Made by a program: the position numbers and the translations under genes. Under the pieces are notes generated by a model, which was not told the DNA's origin, did not search any database, and was given only the letters and a program-made list of their open reading frames with translations. A DNA stretch of 64,000 bases from Vitis vinifera (Eukaryota > Streptophyta > Magnoliopsida > Vitales > Vitaceae): assembly GCF_030704535.1 (NCBI RefSeq), contig NC_081818.1, positions 5,962,501-6,026,500 of the forward strand. Direction: 5' to 3'. Below are positions 56,681 through 64,000 of this stretch, in pieces (the stretch's first letter is position 1; every line of letters starts with the position of its first letter).

Positions 56681-56959
56681 TTAAATTAACATCCAATTTC
56701 AAAGTTGGGTTGTGCAAATAATTTTTGAAGATGTAAGTGATGAAAAAGAGTTTTAACCCTATATTTGTTTTTGAGGTCGAAAAAGAAGACAGGAGACAAC
56801 CACTCATCGACTACTTATAAAACAGAGTACTTCCTAATAATCCATGTCCAAGAATTAAAATATGATGATGAGCACCTCAGTTATTTACCACAATAATACA
56901 TTTTATAAGTGGTCCTTTGATGAAGTGTTTCTTTGTTGATTAGGAAAACATGAAGCAAC

Positions 56960-57470
56960 CAAGGTTTTATAAGAAGCATATTCCGGGATATGTTGTGCAC
57001 CTATTAATCCGGTCCAAACTTTCATTTTCAAGTAAAAGAATAGGGTGTTATTGGTTGACGATGTTTGAAAACTCCATGAATTATGCAAAAAGATGTCAAG
57101 CTCGTTAAGTTACTTCAAACTTTATTTATCAACCTTTGAAGCCCTTACATCCTAGCATTGCTTTATAGTGCGCCTTTGAATGCATAAGGACTTGATGTAG
57201 TAGGACTAATCACATTGAAATCTTCCAGAGGTCATGCATATATATTGGTAGTTGTAGACTACATCTCCAAATGGGCAGAAGTTGTGCCACTTAAAGAGGT
57301 AAAAAAATGGATTATTGTCAACTTCATTCAAGCTAACATCATTTATCGGTATAATATCCCTTAACACCTCATAACTGATAATGAAAAATGTTTCTACAAC
57401 ACTTTGATGAATAAATGATGTAAAAAGTTTGAATTCAAGTGACATAACTCTTCCATGTATAATGTACCTA
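56960..57470 (+). pseudogene. Ty3/gypsy integrase remnant, copy 2
   Basis: Near-identical to the copy at 47000-47520, with extra damage: GYYWPTM has become a CYWLTM-like stretch and an extra frame change occurs near 57090. Confidence 0.8.
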
Positions 57471-58074
57471 TTGGGATGGAGTTCTTAAAACATTAAACTT
57501 GACTTTTCACTTTACTATCCTCATTTTCATTGATATTGATTTTAGCATTCAGACCTACATCACTTCTACTATACGTGACTTGAGTGTATTAGTAGTTGTA
57601 TGAAAGATCCAATTCGTGGCTCTTTGTAAGATTGCTGAGTTATTTTTGTTTATGAATTCAAGCAATCCATTTGAAGTTGTAGTACATTACTTCCTAATTG
57701 GAGAGATGATTGATCTTGGTCATCTGGATGAGTTTCTCATGGTGAGTGTACTGGTATCTATGGTTACACATTAGACAAGACTTACGACGAATCATGACAT
57801 TGGTTATTGGGTAATCATGATTTACTAAGTTATTGTACCACATAAACTCTCAACTTGAAGGGATATTGAGTTTATGTTGAAATCAACATATTACACCCGA
57901 AAGATTTTATATTAGAAATTAATTGTATAATTGTCAAAGATAACTATTTATAAAAGAAGATCTTACAATAAGATATTTCCTCTATGATAATACAAAACCC
58001 CTTACAAAAATATATTTTATTAAGAAACCATTAATTTCTTTTCAATTAACTTAAAAATAGAATTGTGGACACTT

Positions 58075-58190
58075 CCTACGCTTATGATGGTGAGGATGGA
58101 CATGTTCTAGGATATGATGACTCAAATTATGCAAAAAGTAAAGGCAACATCATAACATCAACAAGGTCATTTGGATTTATCCATGGTTTG
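58075..58190 (+). pseudogene. Possible copia RNase H scrap, copy 2
   Basis: Duplicate of the 48180-48350 scrap: YAYDGEDGHVLGYDDSNYAK followed by SKGNIIT. Confidence 0.45.
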
Positions 58191-60052
58191 TTTATTCTTT
58201 ATCCTAAAAATCCAATTTCATTTGGATAAAAAAATGAATTAGAATTTATAAATAGCATAAATAGGATTTGGTTTATTTCTATATGTTATATATATAACAT
58301 TATATACTATATTATTTTTACTGGTCCTTGGAAGAGTGATATACAGGCCGTTGATTCAATTTTTTATTTATTTTTATTTATCTTTCTATGAATTGTATGT
58401 TTATAACAATAGGAACAAAAATTTTGCAATTCCAATTGATTGAACATATTGTGTTGATTTTTTTCAATAATATATCTAGAAATGTTTGTTGATTTTTCTT
58501 ATTAACACCGTCTCATACACAACTAGTACATTTGACTTATTGGTTAGGTAGGAATGTTCTAAGACATGATTTACTTTCCACCTATGCATTGCAATTCATT
58601 AAATTTTTTATTTTTAACAAAATAAATACTGTAAAATTTAAAATAAAGCAAAAAATATGATAAAATATTAACAAATAAATAGTTTTAAAAATTATTTTTC
58701 CAAAACAGTAATTGATTTTATCAAATAAGTAAAATTATATCTTAACTTGTCACTCGATTCGTCACACATATTCGGTTATTATAATTAATTTTTTTCTTTT
58801 TTACATATCACATGTTGCTCTCCCTTTAACATTATTAAGGTTATGTTTGATACATATTCTTAAGAATAGTTTTTTTGTTTTTAGGACAAAAGGAAAAAAA
58901 AATATAGAAATATGTTTGATTGTCAATTATTCCCAAAATGAGTTTTTATGAGAATTGTTATGAAAATATAATATTTTTTGGGAAGATATTTTAATTATTC
59001 TCACTTATTTTCATTTAATTTTTTTAGTATATTATAAAAAATAATTATACAGATAATGATTAAAAATACAATACTATAAATACAAATTAGTTTTAAGAAA
59101 TGTTCTGAATGTAGAAAAGACGTTTTTGAAGTTATCAAACATATTTTCATATAAGGAAATATTTATCAATTGTTCTTATAAAAATTACTTTTTGAAAAAC
59201 TCAATTCGAAAGCATCCAATGACATGGTTTTATCCACATATTTAATATACTATTTCTCTCGTTAGCTATTACGATTATTATGCCCACACTCAAAGTCAAT
59301 TTGTAGTAGTCAATTTTAGCTTAGCTTAGTAAAGTCATTCGGATAAATGTGTTACAAAATAACGAGAATAATCAATAAGAAAAACAAAATAAGAATACAT
59401 AGATATACCTGGAATCCTTAGACGTGAAAAACCATAAGTAGAAGAGAAGAAGATCCACTATGTCAAAAATTGGTACAAGATGAGAGAGTTGTGAGCGATT
59501 ACAATAGAAGTATAATCATTATCATCATAATCTTAAAACTATACATCATATATATATATATGTGTGTGTGTGGGAGTACAAGAGTAATAACCTTAAAACT
59601 ATACATAAGCATAATCATCACCATCATCATAACCTTAAAACTATACATCATCACACACACATATATGTGATGGGTGCACGCGTGAGAGTAATAAACAAAT
59701 TTTTGATAGAAATATATGCATATAGGTAAGGAAATCTCATATATATGCATAGGTATATTGGTCGATCCCTCCACTACCATCACAAACCCAAAGAAAAAAA
59801 AAAAAAAAAGGTCATTTAACTGTAATAATATCTGTACGGATAGATCCCTTTGAAACATTAAATAAGCTCACAAGAATCTCCTAATACTCAACAAAAGTCA
59901 AGGCAAGGACCTTAAGAGGAAATGCAAGCAATTTCTTAAAAAGAGAATAGAGACCCAAAGCTTTCCTAATCAACCTAGAGATCCTCAGTATAATCACCTC
60001 ATACATGGTGACGTGAAGAGTAGGTTGAGAATAACCAAATGGATGTTTACAT

Positions 60053-60585
60053 CATAGTTTTAAAAATCGGACTGGATTGGCCAATTGATCACGGTTCCGG
60101 TTCAATTTGGTGAATTAAGCCAGAAGATCGTTGAATCGAAATCAGACTTGGTGAACTGATGGTCCAATTGATTCTCTATGAACCGAATGGTTCAACCATT
60201 GATTTTTTTTTCTTTTTTTACAACATCAAAACGACGTTGTTTTGATGCTTCTTGAACGAAAATGATGCCATTTTGATGACTATAAAAGTGTCTTTTTCTT
60301 TCTCCCCACCCCCTAGGCCAGCCTAGCTCCAATAGCCGTCGTCTGTCACCGAAAACCCCCCTCCCCCTGCACTAGTCTTTGCCTCTCAGCCACGTAGATC
60401 TTTGCCTCCTCCTCTTGCCACCCTCCTTCCTGCTGCCTAACGCCCCATGTGTCGTCGTCTTTCTCCCGTTTTCTTTTCCAATAGCACCTCTTCCCCATTT
60501 CTTTCAAGATTTTTATTTTTATTTAGTTCATCGCCGTTATTATTTATTTTATTTTATATTTGTTATATTTTAATTTTATGATTTT
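60053..60585. mobile_element. hAT element B', truncated duplicate of B
   Basis: Starts CATAGTTTTAAAAATCGG after GTTTACAT, as B does, and runs collinear with B as far as TTTTATGATTTT. It then joins sequence equal to 53643 onward, so its right end is deleted. Confidence 0.82.
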
Positions 60586-61653
60586 GTGAATATAAAATCA
60601 AGGGATCAAAGATTACAAAGTTGTACTTCACTAACTGTGAAGAATTAAGTACACAAATTTATTTATTGATTGCTAATCTCTAAGACTTACATCAAATACC
60701 TACACCTTACTTTATGTTTGGAATGCAACACTACCTTGCTTCTTAATAAACTCCTCAATGTTATAAGAGGATGTAATTCTCTCTCACGAACTTAAGAATG
60801 AAAGCAAACACCTTTGAAAGTTTTGGGTAATGAAAAGTGTAAGGATTTTTTAGGCTCTTTTCACATAAAAAAAGAAACTTAAATTTTATAGCATGTATAT
60901 ATATATATATAGTAAGGAACTTTGCAAACTTACATATAAATGGACAAAATAGCTCTAAATATAAAACTTGGTATATTTTTTAGTTAAAAAAAAAAAAAAA
61001 CTTAGTCCATTAGGACAAAATTGTATTAAAAAGGATAATAAATTAGAAAACAAGTGATTCTAAGAATAAAGCACCACTATCAGACCACCCCCCACACGAT
61101 TTTTTTTTTTTTTTATAACTTTTACCGCAATTTTAAAAAATAATTATTAAAAATTGGTTGTTGAGAAAATATTGATAGTTCTACGGTAGTTTTGGCCACG
61201 TGGAAGATGTCTTTTGAAGAGACACATTTCACAATTTTCAAAATCATAAAAGAATTAAATTTAAGTTAAAGGTATTTCTTGAAGAGACACTTTCTACAAT
61301 TTCAGAAAATTGGATTTATATTAAAGGTGCCTCTTGAAAAGACATTTTTCACGTGAAAAAAAATCCAATATGCATTAAAGGTGTCTTTTGAAGAGACACC
61401 TTCCACAATTTGACAAATTTGAATGTGTCATGATTTTAAAGCTAAAGATGTCTCTTGAAGATATACCTTTTACAATTCCTAAAAATTTTAATTTATACAA
61501 AAGGTGTCACTTGAAGAGACATTTTCTATAATTTCACAATTCCACAAATTCCAATATATACTAAAGGTGTCTCTTCAAGAGACACCTTCTACAATTTTAA
61601 AAAATTAGATTTATACTAAAGGTGTCTCTTGAAAAAACATTTTCCACAATTCC

Positions 61654-63275
61654 TGATTACTACCAAAAAGTGTTATTTTGTAGACCTAATTATAATGGTT
61701 TTAAGCACCTTTGAGTAGTAATCATATTCATTTAACCCAATTAATTCATTAAGGTCCTTAGTAATTGGTTTTAACCATTTTGTGGCAAGTTTACATGTTT
61801 TTATCAGCTTATGAATCAATTCAAGCATGCCAAATGATGGAGGAGCTACTTGGACAAGTTAAAGCAAGGATTTTGGAAGTTTACAGGCTTGAATTTCAAG
61901 TGGAAACACGAGCACAAACAAAGGGATAGCCATTTCGCAAGGCAAGGCAAAGTACCTTGCCAAAATGCAATTTTCGCAAGGTGAAAATGCACCTTGCCAA
62001 ATTTGGCAAGGTGAATTTACTCATGATACGAAAATATGGCACTTCGCATCATGAGTAATTCACCTTGCGAAAATTTCGCAAGGTAACCTTTTACCTTGCC
62101 AAAATTTCGCAAGTAACCTTTTACCTTGCCAAATTTCCTCTGTTTCTCCACACACGCACCACCGACTTCCCAGATATTTTTAGCTTGATATTTTCTCGTG
62201 TAAATTCCTTTTGTAACCTTGTATTCAGCCGACATAAGGCTTTATCTTGTAATTTTGCTATATATAGAGGTGCACAACACCTCCAAAAAATTATTATTGG
62301 GTGATCGATCCTCTGTACATTAATTTAGAAATATATAAAGCTCTATTTTTCTCTCTTCTCCTGTTCTTCCCCATTTCTATTTTCTTAGTAGCCAAATAGC
62401 CTCTGAGGACTTTTCCTCAGAGGATGATTGGCTAAAACTTCTAAGTTTCTCAAAGTATGGATGTTATGTGATGGCTTGGATGCAATCTCATGGAAATTTC
62501 TTGCACCTGGAAGGTAAGGTAGTCGTTTTTCATTAATGGTTCATTAATGCAAAGTCTGGTTTTTATTTCCTTTGGACAACTGCCGACGGCTAATACTTGA
62601 TAAGCTTTTGGATTTCTATCCATTAGTTATCTCGTACGAGCTATTAGAAGGTGAGGTTTTCAATTCCAAGTTTTGCAGTAATCCGTTAGAACCAATTTCA
62701 ATGACCATTGAAAAGTGAGTTTATCACCTGGAATGACTTTGAGTTGCTAATATTTGGTAAGCTTTTGGCTTTAAACCATTAGTTATCTCTTACAAGCCAT
62801 TCAAAGGAAGTCTAAGGTGAATAACCATTGATGAAATTCACTATCATCTGTTTTGCCATTTCAAAGGATTAAAACTTGATTTGCTAAATTCATACCGGTT
62901 CGGGAAGCAAGCATCACCATAGTTGCAACCCCAACGCGAGAAGCCTATCCTGAGATTTCCAATTTGCATAAGAGCCAAAGCATAGCTATCCTATCTTGGA
63001 GAAACTTGTTTTTACACCCTTTCATTTTAGTCTTTAATGTTAGCTTAGATTAGTTTAAATCTTTCTAAAACCATTTACATCTTCTTTTAAAGCTAACATC
63101 CATAAGAAAATCACTTATTTTCCTAATTTGAATATCACTAGTATTTGCAAAAACTCTTCCCAGTGAACGATTCTAGAACCACTATGCTATAGTAGCTTGG
63201 CTACTTTAGTAATAGTATTTAAGATATAAATTTTGTTGATACGCCTTTAAAGCTAAGCTACCATAAGTCACATCA
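61654..63275 (+). repeat. Solo LTR, 1622 bp, with 5-bp target duplication
   Basis: Begins TGATTACTACC and ends GTCACATCA, flanked on both sides by ATTCC (61649-61653 and 63276-63280). TATATATAGAGGTGCA near 62260 is a good TATA region. No internal Pol coding is present, so it is a solo LTR, probably Ty3/gypsy by length. It lies in the palindrome-rich middle of the fold-back element. The outer fold-back sequence resumes exactly at 63281. Confidence 0.9.
61991..62084. repeat. Cluster of nested hairpins in the solo LTR
   Basis: 61991-62012 is a perfect 22-nt palindrome centred on AAATTT. 62006-62068 forms a stem of about 26 bp (one mismatch, one extra base) around a 10-nt loop. 62062-62084 is a near-perfect 23-nt palindrome. 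All use the words ACCTTGC and GCAAGGT, which occur again at 61940-61995 and 62085-62140. Confidence 0.85.
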
Positions 63276-63879
63276 ATTCCACAAAATCCAATATGTCTTA
63301 AAAATTGTGGAAATTATTTTAAAGCTAAAGTTGTCTCTCTTCAATATAAATTCGAAATTTTCTACTATGAATGAAAATTGTAAAGAGTGTCTCTTGAAGA
63401 GACACTTTCAGTATAAACTCAATTTTTTTAAAGATTATGGAAGGTGTATCTTGAAGAGACACTTTCATTATAATTCCATTTTTTGGGAATTGTGGAAGGT
63501 TGAAGGTGTCTCTTCAAGAGACACCTTCCACAATTTTAAAAAAATTGGTTTTATACTGAAAGTAAAGACACAGACATTTTCCACAATTTTCATACACTGT
63601 AGAAAATTTTGAATTTATATTGAAAAGAGACATCTTTAGTTTTAAAATCATTTTCACAATTTTTAATATATATTGGATTTTGTGAAATTGTGAAAAGTGT
63701 ATTTTCAAGAGACACATCTAATTTTAAAATCATGAGACATTCAAATTTGTCAAATTATAAAAAATGTCTATCGAAGAGATGTCTTCCACATGACCAAAAT
63801 TGTCATAAATCTATCAATATTTTTTCAACTACCATTTTTTTAAATTGCTAAAAGTTAAAAAAGCCCTCAACATCCTCCC

Positions 63880-64000
63880 CTCGCCTCCTTTATGAGTCAA
63901 TTTGTCAAATTTGAGTCAGCTGTAGGTCAAGGACCATGAGGTGGATACCAACCCCCCTTCCCCCTCCCTCCCTTTTAATCTGTCAATTTGAGTCAGCTGT
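63880..64000 (+). promoter_or_regulatory. GNAT-array promoter block, start of a predicted fourth unit
   Basis: GAGTCAGCTGTAGGTCAAGG and CATGAGGTGGATACCAA match the GNAT3 promoter block at 54178-54220. The short piece GTCAATTTGAGTCAGCTGT occurs again at the window's last bases. The corresponding gene would lie past 64000. Confidence 0.65.

Larger units (their letters stand above)
56681..61097. repeat. Segmental duplication, copy 2 (GNAT gene lost)
   Basis: Follows copy 1 in order. At about 59310-59316 it jumps from the GNAT2 promoter block (AGTCAATTTTAG) to the point 3' of GNAT2 (CTTAGCTTAG), dropping about 1.4 kb with the gene. Element A is absent near 59487. Element B loses its 3' half near 60585, together with the sequence up to the position equal to 53643. 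Confidence 0.92.
61098..63866. mobile_element. Fold-back (long inverted repeat) element, interrupted by a solo LTR
   Basis: The left arm (61098-61653) and right arm (63281-63866) are imperfect inverted repeats of about 550 bp each: the outer ends read TAACTTTTACCGCAATTTTA on the left and, complemented, TAACTTTTAGCAATTTAAAA on the right, then AAATATTGATAG and GTGGAAGAYRTCTYTT on both. Each arm contains roughly seven or eight copies of a palindromic word based on GGTGTCTCTT-C-AAGAGACACC spaced about 60 bp apart with CACAATTT between. Without the inserted LTR the element is about 1.14 kb and almost entirely fold-back. Mutator-like or foldback class is possible; no target duplication was resolved. 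No coding. Confidence 0.82.

Noticed and set aside
61936-62140. Possible CRISPR-like array from regularly placed GCAAGGT words
   Set aside because: Spacing is irregular, units are in both orientations, there are no distinct spacers, and this is plant nuclear DNA; it is better read as nested hairpins in an LTR.
63307-63717. Frames on both strands with Cys/Lys-rich repeats
   Set aside because: They are translations of the right arm of the fold-back element; codons do not behave as coding and both strands are equally open.
1-64000. tRNA, rRNA or organelle DNA insertions
   Set aside because: No convincing tRNA A/B boxes with a foldable stem set, and no rRNA or plastid/mitochondrial gene sequence, was noticed by eye; a dedicated scan could still find a short one.

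Overview
The window is nuclear DNA of a flowering plant, almost certainly a eudicot and possibly grapevine or a relative. The genes have GT-AG introns, the spacers are very AT-rich, and plant Ty1/copia and Ty3/gypsy retrotransposons, hAT-type non-autonomous elements and MITEs are everywhere. The species guess rests on the general look of the repeats and was not tested by any search. Nothing looks bacterial, organellar or CRISPR-like.

Layout. 1-4.8 kb: the 3' part of a decayed copia element on the + strand, ending in its 3' LTR. 4.8-8.1 kb: AT-rich spacer. 8.5-11.5 kb: an intact ten-exon kinesin gene. 13.0-14.9 kb: an intact two-exon membrane-anchored methyltransferase-like gene. 17.1-20.9 kb: a 204-bp tandem duplication and a probable solo LTR. 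20.9-26.9 kb: an LTR-type element with TGTAGACCC...GGGTCCACA ends that carries intronless pieces of at least five host genes (HUB-type E3 ligase, PPR protein, probable Hsp70, casein-kinase-I/MLK-like kinase, ribosomal protein eS8). 28.6-29.9 kb: a BMS1 3'-end pseudogene that kept its introns. 30.1-31.2 kb: LTR-like sequence nested in a MITE-like element. 33.0-33.2 kb: a GC-rich hAT MITE. 33.6-37.8 kb: an intact five-exon SEC-C-motif gene with a mitochondrial-looking N terminus.

From 39.5 kb to the end the window is a rearranged tandem array of small GNAT acetyltransferase genes. GNAT1 (45.1 kb) and GNAT2 (50.0 kb) are intact and about 95% identical. A minus-strand copia element (40.0-44.9 kb) separates GNAT1 from its array promoter block. 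GNAT3 (54.4-56.1 kb) is split by a 1.1-kb hAT element flanked by an exact 8-bp duplication. The block 46.7-54.2 kb reappears in shortened form at 56.7-61.1 kb, without the GNAT gene and without one hAT element. The window ends in the promoter block of a predicted fourth copy, separated from the duplicated block by a fold-back element made of short palindromic repeats, into which a 1.6-kb solo LTR has inserted.

The intact genes are unrelated and independently transcribed. What ties the window together is its repeat history. The two most unusual objects are the multi-gene-fragment LTR element (20.9-26.9 kb) and the fold-back element with its nested hairpin-bearing LTR (61.1-63.9 kb). All family assignments come from reading the translated sequence and recalled family features, not from a search.
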